Positions 1 to 7,878 are shown, counted from the stretch's first letter. The stretch is 46,468 nucleotides of DNA from Oscillospiraceae bacterium (GCA_022779345.1 JALFTG010000038.1:1-46468); one strand, 5' to 3'. Notes: generated by a model from the letters alone, not told the origin. Numbers and translations are program-made.

Positions 1-407
1 CTGATCATGCCGTTCTCGTCCGGCGCACATCCCGCCATGACCACCACATTGGCCCGGTGCAGTCCCGTTCTGTCTTTTGTGGTATCAGGCAGATGGATCG
101 GCTGATAGACGATATGGGAGCCGTCTTTGATGCTGTTTCTCTCACTTGCGGAAATGAAGTAATCGTACAGCTGAAAACTGCGGTTATATTCCTTGTCCAG
201 CATTGCGAAGAGCTTGGAAGCGGCGCCGAAATAGAAGCGCGCACCTTCCAGTTCATCCTTGCGCTTTGCCAGTTCATCCAGGAACAGATACGGAAGCCCG
301 ATTCCGATGGAGGATACCAGCACATCGCCGGAAGAGATCTTCCCTGCTGCTGTCTCCATGGACACGAGTTTATCCGCATACTGTTCTTTCCAGCTCATGT
401 TGGGCAT
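1..407 (-). CDS. Acetyl-CoA hydrolase/transferase family protein (partial)
   Basis: The reading frame opens at an ATG at 407 with a good Shine-Dalgarno (GGAGG, 7 nt upstream) and runs off the left edge, giving about 135 residues. The N-terminus (MPNMSWKEQYADKLVSMETA, then KISSGDVLVSSIGIGLP and later VVMAGCAPDENGM) matches the first domain of class I CoA-transferases such as 4-hydroxybutyrate or butyrate:acetate CoA-transferase. These enzymes move CoA between carboxylic acids through a glutamyl-CoA intermediate; the catalytic Glu would lie in the missing part. It follows the reductase gene at 431-1402 by 23 nt, so the two are probably one operon. The substrate cannot be told from this fragment. 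Confidence 0.72.
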   Translation of the reverse strand, partial: MPNMSWKEQYADKLVSMETAAGKISSGDVLVSSIGIGLPYLFLDELAKRKDELEGARFYFGAASKLFAMLDKEYNRSFQLYDYFISASERNSIKDGSHIVYQPIHLPDTTKDRTGLHRANVVVMAGCAPDENGMI

Positions 408-430
408 TTGTGTTCCTCCGACCGTTGTGT

Positions 431-1402
431 TTACGCCTGCTGCTCCGTATCATACTGGACGTCGTAGTTGTTCTGGATGGCGCAGATCATTTCGGTGATG
501 ACCTCATTGTAAGGAGTGGGGACGCCATAGCGTCTGCCGTATTCCGTCACAGCGCCGTTCAAAGAGTCGATCTCCGTCTGGCGGCGGTGCATCAGCACAT
601 CCTGTGCCATGGATGCATAGTAGTCAGCGATGCCCTTGTCCTTGCCGGCCAGAATGTCTGCCATCAGCACATCTTTGTCCAGGGGGCAGCCGGATGCGGT
701 TGCAACCGCGCAGCACTCCGCAACCACATTCTCCGTCAGCGTCAGGCCGTGGGGATCATTCAGAATGTACTTCAGCCGCAGCCGCAGCAGGGCGGACAGG
801 GCGTTGAAGCAGCAGTTGGAAACGATCTTGACCCACAGTTTGGGGCGGACATCGTCCCAGTACTTGCCTGCCAGACCGCCGGCATTGAAGGTCTTTTCCA
901 GGTATTCGCCGGCAGCATCCGTGAGCGCGCTGTGCTCCACGGGGCCCATATTCAGCTGGATGGCTCTTGCACCGGGAGAAGCCTTGCACTTGCCGGGGCC
1001 TTCCAGGAAGGTGCCCTGGGAGCCGGAACCAAAGATCACGCGGTCACCGGGGACAAACTCCAGCAGCTTATCCTCGTTTCCGAGGCCGTTCAGCAGGGAA
1101 ACCAGAACCGTATTCGGGCCGATGCAGGGTTTCGCGCTCTCAACAGCGGAACGCAGTGTGGTGGTCTTGGTCATGAAAATGACGATATCCATGATGCCGA
1201 TGTCATCTGCTGTATACGCCGTTTTGAAGCCGGTCAGCTGAAAGGTCTGGTCGGGATAGATGGTAAAGGTCATGCCGTCTTTGGCGACCTTGTCCATGTG
1301 TTCTTGATAAGGGTCGACCAATGTAATATCCGCTCCGCCTCTCCGAAGATAAGAAGCAAATACGCTTCCCGCGGCGCCGGAACCGATCATTGCAATCTTC
1401 AT
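431..1402 (-). CDS. Ketopantoate reductase family (PanE/ApbA) oxidoreductase
   Basis: A 323-residue protein with the N-terminal NAD(P)-binding motif GSGAAG (residues 7-12) in MKIAMIGSGAAGSVFASYL, followed by the C-terminal helical domain of the PanE/ApbA family. Family members reduce 2-dehydropantoate or other 2-keto acids with NADPH. The usual length is about 300 residues, so it is complete. It sits between a CoA-transferase and a GntR regulator rather than with panB/panC. A catabolic role on a different 2-keto or 2-hydroxy acid is therefore as likely as pantothenate synthesis. The site before the ATG (GTAGAGAAC) is a weak ribosome site. Confidence 0.8.
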   Translation of the reverse strand: MKIAMIGSGAAGSVFASYLRRGGADITLVDPYQEHMDKVAKDGMTFTIYPDQTFQLTGFKTAYTADDIGIMDIVIFMTKTTTLRSAVESAKPCIGPNTVLVSLLNGLGNEDKLLEFVPGDRVIFGSGSQGTFLEGPGKCKASPGARAIQLNMGPVEHSALTDAAGEYLEKTFNAGGLAGKYWDDVRPKLWVKIVSNCCFNALSALLRLRLKYILNDPHGLTLTENVVAECCAVATASGCPLDKDVLMADILAGKDKGIADYYASMAQDVLMHRRQTEIDSLNGAVTEYGRRYGVPTPYNEVITEMICAIQNNYDVQYDTEQQA

Positions 1403-1516
1403 ACTTGTTCTCTACTTTTTCTTTTTATTTGGTTTCAGTTTTTGTAATATATGTCCAAAAACAAAGTACCATATCTTCCCATGTCTTATCAAAATTTGTC
1501 CCAAATTTGACGGAAC

Positions 1517-1545
1517 TTTGATATTCAGCCAAAACCGATATCAAA
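1517..1545. promoter_or_regulatory. Inverted repeat, candidate GntR operator
   Basis: TTTGATAT (1517-1524) and its exact reverse complement ATATCAAA (1538-1545) are separated by 13 nt in the AT-rich leader upstream of the reductase/CoA-transferase operon. A direct repeat AAATTTG lies just beside it (about 1493-1509). The adjacent FCD-type GntR regulator is the obvious candidate binder; this is inference from position. Confidence 0.4.
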
Positions 1546-1615
1546 TTTTTTCAAAACCCTGCAGGAATCAGATTGCCTCCGGTCAGATTTTCCCGTATGA
1601 TTTTGTCAATAAAGC

Positions 1616-1658
1616 AAAAAACAGCCGAATTTCCAACTAGATCAGGAAATTCGGCTGT
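1616..1658 (-). terminator. Rho-independent terminator of the GntR gene
   Basis: A perfect 14-bp stem (1621-1634 with 1645-1658) around a 10-nt loop, followed on the minus strand by six T residues (1616-1621). It starts 16 nt after the stop codon of the regulator. Confidence 0.9.
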
Positions 1659-1673
1659 GTGACTCAATTAGAA

Positions 1674-2450
1674 TTATGGATCAATATCTTGGCGGTTTTG
1701 CACAATATGGTCGGCGCAGTAGCTGATGTGCTCATCCATGAGGGACATGGCCATGTCCGCAAATCCCAGCTTCACCGCGTTATAGATGGTCATATGCTGG
1801 TTTGCGAGCATCTTGATGCTGTCCGGATTCCGTTCTTTTTTCAGGAATTCGCTTCTGCGTACCGATACATAGTCCAGATATTTGCTGATAATGGAGTACA
1901 TCTCCATCAGATAGATGTTGCCCGTTGACTGGACGATCAGGCTGTGAAACTGCCGGTCCAGTAAAGCGGTATCCGACCGGTTCCAGGGGACGGACCGGTC
2001 ATAAGTGTAAGTTTCCAGAGGGGACTGGAAATCCAGTGCCAGCTGGTACAGTTTATCCAGGTCCACATTCCAGTTCTTCTGGGCACACAGATACACCGCT
2101 TTGCACTCCACGGCTTTTCTGGCATCGTACAGATCCCGGAGAGAGTCATTGCTCATATCAAAGATATAGTAGCTGCTGTATTTGGCATCCACACCCTGTC
2201 GGTTGACGATGAAACCTTTGGCACAGAGCCGGTCCACCGCGTCCCGCACCGGCGTTGTGCTCACCCCCATGGTCTCCGCAAGTTTTGTGATATTGATTTT
2301 CTGTCCGGGCTCCAGTTCCGATGACAGGATGGCGTCTTCGATCTGGGCGTAGACCACATCTCCCAGTTTTACGAATGGATTTTCCTGTACTTTTGCCTGA
2401 ATGGCCTCGGCGGATAAATAGGGCTTTACTTTATTTTTTCCGCTTTTCAT
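1674..2450 (-). CDS. GntR family transcriptional regulator (FCD domain)
   Basis: A 258-residue regulator. An N-terminal winged helix-turn-helix (VYAQIEDAILSSELEPGQKI, then LAETMGVSTTPVRDAVDRL) is followed by an all-helical FCD effector domain with the expected acidic/His ligands (DRQFHSLIV, HISYCADHI). The ATG at 2450 is chosen because AAGGAGG lies directly before it; an in-frame start 78 nt further upstream has no such site and would overlap the promoter at 2485-2513. Members of this FadR-type subfamily sense small organic acids. The gene lies just upstream of the reductase/CoA-transferase operon on the same strand but has its own terminator, so it probably controls that operon locally. Confidence 0.88.
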   Translation of the reverse strand: MKSGKNKVKPYLSAEAIQAKVQENPFVKLGDVVYAQIEDAILSSELEPGQKINITKLAETMGVSTTPVRDAVDRLCAKGFIVNRQGVDAKYSSYYIFDMSNDSLRDLYDARKAVECKAVYLCAQKNWNVDLDKLYQLALDFQSPLETYTYDRSVPWNRSDTALLDRQFHSLIVQSTGNIYLMEMYSIISKYLDYVSVRRSEFLKKERNPDSIKMLANQHMTIYNAVKLGFADMAMSLMDEHISYCADHIVQNRQDIDP

Positions 2451-2484
2451 TGCAGATCCTCCTTGCAGAACGTCACTTTCCCCC

Positions 2485-2513
2485 ATCGTATCATGTTCCC
2501 GGGCCACAGACAA
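2485..2513 (-). promoter_or_regulatory. Sigma-A-type promoter for the GntR gene
   Basis: Minus-strand TTGTCT (2508-2513), 17-nt spacer, TACGAT (2485-2490). Confidence 0.5.
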
Positions 2514-2535
2514 GGAAAACAATGGCACATAGAAT

Positions 2536-3450
2536 TTACCCCAGCCGGTCGCTGCGGCGGATGACGCCGTAGCCGATGGAGGTGGGGCCGGCGTGGACGC
2601 CGATGGTGGCGCCGATGCGAAGCAGGGGAATGTCCTCCGTCATACCGGAGCCGAAGGCTTCTTTCAGCCGGGTGGTGGTCAGCTCCCGGACACGTTCCCC
2701 CTCTTCCCGGTCATAGCTGTAGCCCAGCAGGATACGGCAGTCATCGGGGGTGCAGTGTGATTCATGGAGGTAGTCAATGAGCAGGTCCACGATGCCCTCC
2801 AGGGATTTCCGGCGGCCCCGGCGGATGCCGGAGGAGTGGATTTCCCCGTCCTGGAGGGTGATCAGGGGCTTGATGTTCAGCCGGGATCCCACCACGCTGG
2901 TCATTTTGCCGATGCGCCCGCCGTGCCGGATATAGTCCAGATCTCCCACGGTGAAGAAAATGCGGGCGCTTTTCCGCAGAGGCTCCAGCAGTTCCAGCGT
3001 CTCATCCAGGGTTTTCCCGGCGTCCCGCAGGCGGCAGACCTCCAGCACATAGGCGCTCTGCATCAGCGTGGCGCACAGGGAGTCCACCACTTCCACCCGG
3101 ATGTCCGGATAGTCCTCCGCCAGCATCTGCTTCGCAATTTCGGCGGACTGGACGGAGGCGCTGAGCTTGGTGGAGATGCAGATGCACAGGATGTCCTGTC
3201 CCCGCTCTGCCCGGACCTTGAACTGCTCATAGAAATCCTCCGGCGAGGGACAGGCCGACATGGGATAAGTCCCCGGGTGATCTGTCATCCGCTGATAAAA
3301 CTCCTGGAGCGAAATCTCCAGGCCCTCCTTTTGATAGTCCTTTCCGTCAAAGGATACCAGAAAATGAACGATGCCGATGTCCTTTTCCTCCACGATCTCC
3401 TCCGGGAGATCACAGGAACCGTCGCTGACAATGCTGAATCCGGATGTCAC
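2536..3450 (-). CDS. DegV family fatty-acid-binding protein
   Basis: A 304-residue protein of the DegV family (IVSDGSCDLP at the N-terminus, YPMSACPSPEDFYEQF, SGIRRGRRKSLEG, GVHAGPTSIGYGVI near the C-terminus). DegV/FakB proteins bind a fatty acid in a deep pocket and present it to the FakA kinase for phospholipid synthesis; many paralogues exist in Clostridia and not all work with FakA. The start is GTG at 3450, supported by AAGGAGG 9 nt upstream. No fakA lies nearby. The gene has its own promoter with a perfect palindrome in the leader. Confidence 0.9.
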   Translation of the reverse strand: MTSGFSIVSDGSCDLPEEIVEEKDIGIVHFLVSFDGKDYQKEGLEISLQEFYQRMTDHPGTYPMSACPSPEDFYEQFKVRAERGQDILCICISTKLSASVQSAEIAKQMLAEDYPDIRVEVVDSLCATLMQSAYVLEVCRLRDAGKTLDETLELLEPLRKSARIFFTVGDLDYIRHGGRIGKMTSVVGSRLNIKPLITLQDGEIHSSGIRRGRRKSLEGIVDLLIDYLHESHCTPDDCRILLGYSYDREEGERVRELTTTRLKEAFGSGMTEDIPLLRIGATIGVHAGPTSIGYGVIRRSDRLG

Positions 3451-3465
3451 AGTGGAATGCCTCCT

Positions 3466-3481
3466 TGGGTATGCATACCCA
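3466..3481. promoter_or_regulatory. 16-bp perfect palindrome in the degV leader
   Basis: TGGGTATGCATACCCA is perfectly self-complementary. It lies between the predicted -10 box (3497-3502) and the ribosome site of the DegV gene, a typical operator position. No known regulator is identified. Confidence 0.5.
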
Positions 3482-3496
3482 TTTAATATTTTATAT

Positions 3497-3526
3497 ATTT
3501 TAACACCCGTTTCACGGATTTTTCAA
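3497..3526 (-). promoter_or_regulatory. Promoter of the DegV gene
   Basis: Minus-strand TTGAAA (3521-3526), 18-nt spacer, TAAAAT (3497-3502). The -35 box overlaps the end of yaaA. Confidence 0.55.
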
Positions 3527-4284
3527 GCGTCTGGCTGTTCTTTTTCCGTGAGAAACACCAGCGTGTCCCCGCCGGAATATTCCGGCGCAAACCGGTACTT
3601 CAGGCGGTCGAAGGCTTTCAGATCCTCCGGGTCCGTGACGCGGTTCTCCGCCATCCAGCGGACCATCTCGCCCCGGGCCATTTTACACTGGGTCCCCTTC
3701 TCGATCACTTTTCCGTTCTTTTCTTCCCCGAACACGCAGGTGATCAGCCGCACCCCCTCCGGGAGCCAGGGTTCGACGGCCTGGCTGTACTCTTTGGACG
3801 CCAGATTTACCACGCAGTCCGTGCCCTCTGTCAGTTCCCGGGCGATGGCGTCGCCCCAGAAGGCATACAGGTCCTTCGCCTCCCCCATCCGGAGCTTCGC
3901 CTGCATCTCCAGCCGGTAGGGGGTGACCCCGTCAAAGGGGCGGAGGATGCCGTAAAACCCGGACAGGATGCGAAGGTGTTCCTGCACATAGCCGTACTCC
4001 CCGTCGGTGAACACGCCGGGGGCCATGTACCGGTATTGGATTCCGTCATAGGCCAGAAGGGCCGGGGTCAGGTTTTCCCGCAGGTCCATATGGGCCACCC
4101 GCTCCGCGTTCTGGGCGGCGATTTTGTCGTTGCAGTTCCACAGGGTTTTCAGCTGCTCATAGGTCATGCCCCGCAGCCGGTCCAGCAGCTGCTGCGTCCT
4201 TGACAAAAACACGGGCAGGTCCCGCCAGGGGAGGCTGTCCGTGTCCGTACGCATTTTTTTGGCGGGGGCGATGATGATTTTCAT
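3523..4284 (-). CDS. yaaA: Peroxide stress protein YaaA (DUF328)
   Basis: A 253-residue full-length YaaA protein. Typical family segments are MKIIIAPAKKM, LSGFYGILRPFDGVTPYRLEM, LYAFWGDAI and VNLASKEYSQAV. In E. coli YaaA lowers free intracellular iron and limits Fenton damage during peroxide stress; it binds DNA and has a fold related to DNA glycosylases. The start codon overlaps the stop of the peroxidase gene (ATGA, 4281-4284), so the two are translationally coupled. The pairing with Bcp supports a peroxide-defence role here. Confidence 0.92.
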   Translation of the reverse strand: MKIIIAPAKKMRTDTDSLPWRDLPVFLSRTQQLLDRLRGMTYEQLKTLWNCNDKIAAQNAERVAHMDLRENLTPALLAYDGIQYRYMAPGVFTDGEYGYVQEHLRILSGFYGILRPFDGVTPYRLEMQAKLRMGEAKDLYAFWGDAIARELTEGTDCVVNLASKEYSQAVEPWLPEGVRLITCVFGEEKNGKVIEKGTQCKMARGEMVRWMAENRVTDPEDLKAFDRLKYRFAPEYSGGDTLVFLTEKEQPDA

Positions 4285-4745
4285 ACCTGTCCGTCCAGAT
4301 AGGCCAGAATCTCGGCGGCATTGGTGTCCGGCTTCACCTTGGGCATCACCTTTTCAATGTTCCCCTGCTCGTCGATGATGAAGGTGGTGCGCACCACGCC
4401 CATGCTCACCTTGCCGTACAGCTTTTTCTCCTGCCACACACCGTAGGCCTGGATGGCCTGCAGCTCCGGGTCGGCCAGGAGGATAAAGGGCAGGTCGTGC
4501 TTCTGAGCGAATTTCAGATGGGAAGCCACGGAGTCTTTGCTGACGCCGATGACCGCCACATCCCGCTGCCGAAACCCGTCATAGGCAGCGGCAAAGGCGC
4601 AGGCCTGCCGGGTGCAGCCGGGGGTATTGTCTTTGGGATAAAAATACAGCACAACTTTCTTCCCCAGAAAATCGGACAGACGGACCGTCTCTCCGTTCTG
4701 GTTACACAAAGCAAATTCCGGGGCTTTCATTCCGGTTTCCAGCAT
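4281..4745 (-). CDS. bcp: Thiol peroxidase Bcp (peroxiredoxin Q type)
   Basis: A 154-residue peroxiredoxin. It carries the peroxidatic cysteine Cys44 in TPGCTRQAC and the likely resolving Cys49, the spacing of atypical 2-Cys PrxQ/Bcp enzymes. It reduces hydrogen peroxide and organic hydroperoxides with thioredoxin as electron donor in the cytoplasm. The ribosome site AAAGGAG precedes the ATG. It is the second gene of an operon that starts with the methyltransferase (27 nt upstream) and ends with yaaA. Confidence 0.95.
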   Translation of the reverse strand: MLETGMKAPEFALCNQNGETVRLSDFLGKKVVLYFYPKDNTPGCTRQACAFAAAYDGFRQRDVAVIGVSKDSVASHLKFAQKHDLPFILLADPELQAIQAYGVWQEKKLYGKVSMGVVRTTFIIDEQGNIEKVMPKVKPDTNAAEILAYLDGQV

Positions 4746-4772
4746 AATGATTTCTCCTTTATGGTTCAGTTT

Positions 4773-5600
4773 TTATCTTCTCCGCAGTTCCCAGAAGGCC
4801 ACGGCGCTGGCGGCGGCCACATTCAGGGAGTCCACCCCGTGAAACATGGGGATGCGGACCGTATAGTCACAGGCGGCGATGGTGGCGTCCGCCAGACCGT
4901 CCCCCTCCGTGCCCAGCACCACGGCCAGCTTGTCCTCCGCTTTCAGGCGGGGATCATCGATGGACAGGGAATCCTCCCGCAGGGCCATGGCGGCGGTGCG
5001 GAATCCAAGAGCGGCCAGCCGCTCCATGCCCGGGCCGGGCCAGTCAGCGGTCTCCTCCCCGATATAGGTCCAGGGGATCTGGAACACGGTGCCCATGCTC
5101 ACCCGCACCGCCCGGCGGTACAGGGGATCGCTGCAGGCAGGGGTCAGCACCACCGCGTCCATGCCCAGAGCGGCAGCGGACCGGAAGATCGCCCCCACAT
5201 TGGTGGGATTCATCACATTTTCCAGCACGGCAATCCGCTTTGCCCCGGAGCAGACTTCCTCCACGCTCTTTTTCCGTGGCCGGCGCATGGCGCACAGAAC
5301 ACCCCGGGTCAGGGCAAAGCCCGTGAGCTTCGTCAGCACCGCCAGATCCGAGGTGTAGACCGGGATGTCCCCGCACCGGGCGATGACATCTCTCGCCTGC
5401 CCCTCCACATGCTTGCGCTCCATGAGCATGGACACGGGCACACACCCCCCGTCCAGCGCCCGCTCAATGACCACGGGACTCTCCGCAATGAACAGACCGT
5501 TTTCCGGGTCAGCCCGGTTCACCAGCTGGTTCTCCGTCAGCCGGGCGTACACATCCAGCTCCGGCGCTTCAAAATCGGTGATCTCTATGATATTCGGCAT
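4773..5600 (-). CDS. SpoU/TrmH family RNA 2'-O-methyltransferase
   Basis: A 275-residue SPOUT methyltransferase. The three C-terminal motifs are visible: ENVMNPTNVGAIFRSA (motif 1), VLGTEGDGL (motif 2) and IPMFHGVDSLNVAAASAVAFWE (motif 3, the knotted SAM site). The N-terminal region resembles the substrate-binding part of 23S rRNA (guanosine-2'-O) methyltransferases. The exact target (rRNA or tRNA) cannot be assigned from sequence alone. It is the first gene of the operon with bcp and yaaA, behind a consensus promoter. Confidence 0.9.
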   Translation of the reverse strand: MPNIIEITDFEAPELDVYARLTENQLVNRADPENGLFIAESPVVIERALDGGCVPVSMLMERKHVEGQARDVIARCGDIPVYTSDLAVLTKLTGFALTRGVLCAMRRPRKKSVEEVCSGAKRIAVLENVMNPTNVGAIFRSAAALGMDAVVLTPACSDPLYRRAVRVSMGTVFQIPWTYIGEETADWPGPGMERLAALGFRTAAMALREDSLSIDDPRLKAEDKLAVVLGTEGDGLADATIAACDYTVRIPMFHGVDSLNVAAASAVAFWELRRR

Positions 5601-5650
5601 GGTGCATCCTCCGCCCCGGCTGATTTGCGCTGCAAGCGCCTGATGGGGCC

Positions 5651-5679
5651 ATTATAGTCCCCCGCAGCCCCGGTGTCAA
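5651..5679 (-). promoter_or_regulatory. Consensus sigma-A promoter of the methyltransferase-bcp-yaaA operon
   Basis: Minus-strand TTGACA (5674-5679), 17-nt spacer, TATAAT (5651-5656): a perfect match in both boxes and spacing. Confidence 0.85.
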
Positions 5680-5686
5680 ATACGGA

Positions 5687-5713
5687 CGCCCGTCCGCAGA
5701 GCGCGGGCGGGCG
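5687..5713 (-). terminator. Likely terminator after the small unknown gene
   Basis: An 11-bp GC-rich stem (5687-5697 with 5703-5713, one G-U pair) directly after the stop codon at 5721. The T-run is weak (TCCGTATTT), so termination efficiency is uncertain. Confidence 0.5.
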
Positions 5714-5720
5714 ATACCGT

Positions 5721-6083
5721 TCACTTTTTTCTCCGGTCATCCAGCTTCACATCCGGCCGGGCGGCCAGGATCTGGTTCAGGAGCGTGTCCGTGTGCTTGG
5801 GCGGGTCAATGACCAGCTGCTCTTCGCCGCCCTCCCAGCGGAGGACCAGCTTGATCACCGGCAGTTCCTTGCCGCAGCAGCCGGTGGTGGGCAGGGCGCT
5901 GTCCCGCACCAGCACCTCCGTCAGCACCCGGTAGGGCACATACAGCGTGGCCGGAAAGCCGGGATAATAGATGGCCTGGGCGCCGGCCCGGTACTGTCCG
6001 GCGCGGATGCTGCTCTGATAGTCCTCCCGGGGATTTTCAATATCCAGTCCGGGAGTGGCGGGTCTGGGTTCCAGAATCGGCAT
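5721..6083 (-). CDS. Small protein of unknown function behind a Fur-like box
   Basis: A 120-residue soluble protein without signal peptide or membrane segment. I do not recognise a named family. The middle (QAIYYPGFPATLYVPYRVLTEVLVRD, then LPVIKLVLRWEGGEEQLVID) alternates like beta strands and ends in a helix (TDTLLNQILAARP), loosely resembling a bacterial PH-like fold. A CC pair (TTGCCGKE) lies in the centre and could bind metal. The ATG has a strong ribosome site (AAAGGAGAGTAAT). It is monocistronic, with a consensus promoter overlapped by a palindrome that resembles Fur-family operators, so iron or metal control is the best working idea. Confidence 0.8.
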   Translation of the reverse strand: MPILEPRPATPGLDIENPREDYQSSIRAGQYRAGAQAIYYPGFPATLYVPYRVLTEVLVRDSALPTTGCCGKELPVIKLVLRWEGGEEQLVIDPPKHTDTLLNQILAARPDVKLDDRRKK

Positions 6084-6101
6084 ATATTACTCTCCTTTCT
6101 T

Positions 6102-6128
6102 TATTAATAATGATTTCTATTATTAATA
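6102..6128. promoter_or_regulatory. Fur-family-like operator (27-bp palindrome)
   Basis: Two 10-bp arms, TATTAATAAT (6102-6111) and its exact reverse complement (6119-6128), flank 7 nt. The central 19 bp (6106-6124) match about 13 of 19 positions of the classical Fur box, counted by eye. The site overlaps the -10 box and the expected transcription start, where a repressor would block initiation. The arms are AT-only, so an unrelated regulator is possible. Confidence 0.55.
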
Positions 6129-6153
6129 TATAAGATTGCAAATCTATTGTCAA
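6125..6153 (-). promoter_or_regulatory. Promoter of the small unknown gene
   Basis: Minus-strand TTGACA (6148-6153), 17-nt spacer, TATATT (6125-6130). Confidence 0.85.
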
Positions 6154-6186
6154 GTAAAATTCAGATTGTTTTGATAGGAATATTGT

Positions 6187-6220
6187 AAAAAAGCCGCAGT
6201 CTGTACGACTGTGGTTTTTT
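6187..6220 (-). terminator. Terminator of the ABC-MerR operon
   Basis: An 11-bp stem (6191-6201 with 6207-6217) with A-run and T-run on the two sides, 62 nt after the merR-type stop codon. On the minus strand it ends in six T residues. It could also work on the plus strand. Confidence 0.85.
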
Positions 6221-6281
6221 GGAATCTGCGGTATCATCGTTCCCGTGCAATGGGTCGCCGGAACGGGAGCGGCAGAGAGAA

Positions 6282-7136
6282 CTATTCCGCCTTTCTTCTG
6301 ACCGGCACCTGGATTTCTGACAGCCACTGGCTCTCATCATCCCGGTTCCAGACGCCGTCGATATAGCTCTCCCGGATCTCACCGGCGATCTCATATCCGT
6401 TTTCTTCGATATACCGCAGCACGGTTTCGTAGGATTCCGCAAAGGTGCGGTAGGAGCCCTTGTGGAAAATGCAGGCCGCCTGGATTCCGGGCAGGTTTTT
6501 GAACCGCAGCCCTCCTGTTTCTTCCTTTGCCTCCACAACGGACTCACAGATTTCCACCAGGATGTCCGCGTCCCTGTATCCCGGTTCCGGATAGTTTGTA
6601 AAACAATATTCCGGAAGGGCGCAGATACAGCCCGCCTGCTCCATCAACGCCCCCATTTCCGGCATCCGGTCAAACAGGCCGTCATAGGATTCCAGCCGGA
6701 TGCGCATAAAGGCCACGGTGGTTTCCGGGATGGTTTTGATCAGGACGGGTGCGGAAAGTCCGGTTTTCTGTCTGGACAGATACCCGTCCACCACAGCGAT
6801 CTGTCTGGTGAGGTCGGCGATCTTCGCCAGCAACTCTGATTTTTTCTGCAGAAGCACCGCTTCTTCATCCGCCCCGGAGTTGATGCGGGCAATTTCCTCC
6901 AGAGTGAATCCTGCCTGCTTCAGGGCGGTGATCTGGTGGAGCACCGCCATCTGGGAAAGGGTGTAGTACCGGTATCCCGTCTCCGGATGGATCAGCGCCG
7001 GTATCAGCAGACCCTGCTCCTCGTAAAAGCGCAGGGTCTTGACCGTCACATGATTCATCGCCGCGAACATCCCGATCTTATAGAGGGTACCGCTGGTTTT
7101 TTCTTCGCACGGCCTGTGTTCCTGATTCATCTCCAT
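6282..7136 (-). CDS. MerR family regulator with GyrI-like effector domain
   Basis: A 284-residue BmrR/TipA-type activator. The N-terminal MerR helix-turn-helix and wing (YKIGMFAAMNHVTVKTLRFYEEQGLL, then ETGYRYY) is followed by a coiled-coil dimer helix and a C-terminal GyrI-like drug-binding domain. The start at 7136 is chosen because GGGAG lies 7 nt upstream and overlaps the stop of the permease gene; a longer frame would extend into that gene. It is the last gene of the ABC export operon and very likely binds the MerR-type operator in the operon's promoter. It ends in TAG (6282-6284). Confidence 0.9.
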   Translation of the reverse strand: MEMNQEHRPCEEKTSGTLYKIGMFAAMNHVTVKTLRFYEEQGLLIPALIHPETGYRYYTLSQMAVLHQITALKQAGFTLEEIARINSGADEEAVLLQKKSELLAKIADLTRQIAVVDGYLSRQKTGLSAPVLIKTIPETTVAFMRIRLESYDGLFDRMPEMGALMEQAGCICALPEYCFTNYPEPGYRDADILVEICESVVEAKEETGGLRFKNLPGIQAACIFHKGSYRTFAESYETVLRYIEENGYEIAGEIRESYIDGVWNRDDESQWLSEIQVPVRRKAE

Positions 7137-7140
7137 AGTT

Positions 7141-7878
7141 TTACTCCCATCTGAAGGTTTTGACGGCGATGGTGCCGCAGATAACTGCAATGGCGGTCAG
7201 GGTGACCACCGGCATGGCCATATGATCATAACATCCCATGGACACGGATTTCAACAGCCTGATTCCCACGCCAAGGGGCATCCACCCGGCCACAGTCCGG
7301 AGGGCACCCGGAAAGACTTCCGCCGGGATGGTGGCCCCGGAGAACAGCAGCATGGGGAAATACAGCAGGCTGGTCGCCACATTCATGGATTTTGTGGTCC
7401 GGCACAGACTGGCAACCATGAGGCCGATGGAGAACATGGAGAGCATGGTCAGCAGCCAGACGGCAATATATACCAGCACATTTCCCTGCATCCGGTAGCC
7501 GAAGAACGCCACCGCTGCGACGGTCAGAATCAGGGTGGAGATGACGGCCATCACACCGCTGGCAAGGGTGTCACAGGCCAGTAGTCTCGCGGGAGAACAG
7601 GGACTGCAGTACATTCTCCGCAGCACGCCCCGGGAACGGTAATCCACAATGACGATGGGGATACTCATAAACGCGCTGCAGCAGATCCCCACGGTAGACA
7701 GGGCAACATAGGAACTTTGTGCATAAGTAAGACCGGAATCTGCGGCGCTCTTATTCCCGGCAATCACCGTAATCAGGATCAGCGTTACCAGCGGCATCAC
7801 CAGGTTAAACAGGATCACATCCGGTGAGCGGAAAAAGAGCTTCTGCTCCACCCCGTACATTCTCAGGAATCCCTTCAT
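7141..7878 (-). CDS. ABC-2 type transporter permease
   Basis: A 245-residue integral membrane protein with about six hydrophobic segments (for example LFNLVMPLVTLILITVIAG, VISTLILTVAAVAFFGY, WLLTMLSMFSIGLMVASL, LLYFPMLLFSGATIP). The last is the conserved loop of the ABC-2 family, which exports drugs, peptides or polysaccharides. The start codon overlaps the ATPase stop (ATGA, 7875-7878). A MerR/GyrI regulator in the same operon suggests inducible export of a small hydrophobic compound. The partner ATPase is interrupted, so the transporter may be inactive. Confidence 0.88.
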   Translation of the reverse strand: MKGFLRMYGVEQKLFFRSPDVILFNLVMPLVTLILITVIAGNKSAADSGLTYAQSSYVALSTVGICCSAFMSIPIVIVDYRSRGVLRRMYCSPCSPARLLACDTLASGVMAVISTLILTVAAVAFFGYRMQGNVLVYIAVWLLTMLSMFSIGLMVASLCRTTKSMNVATSLLYFPMLLFSGATIPAEVFPGALRTVAGWMPLGVGIRLLKSVSMGCYDHMAMPVVTLTAIAVICGTIAVKTFRWE

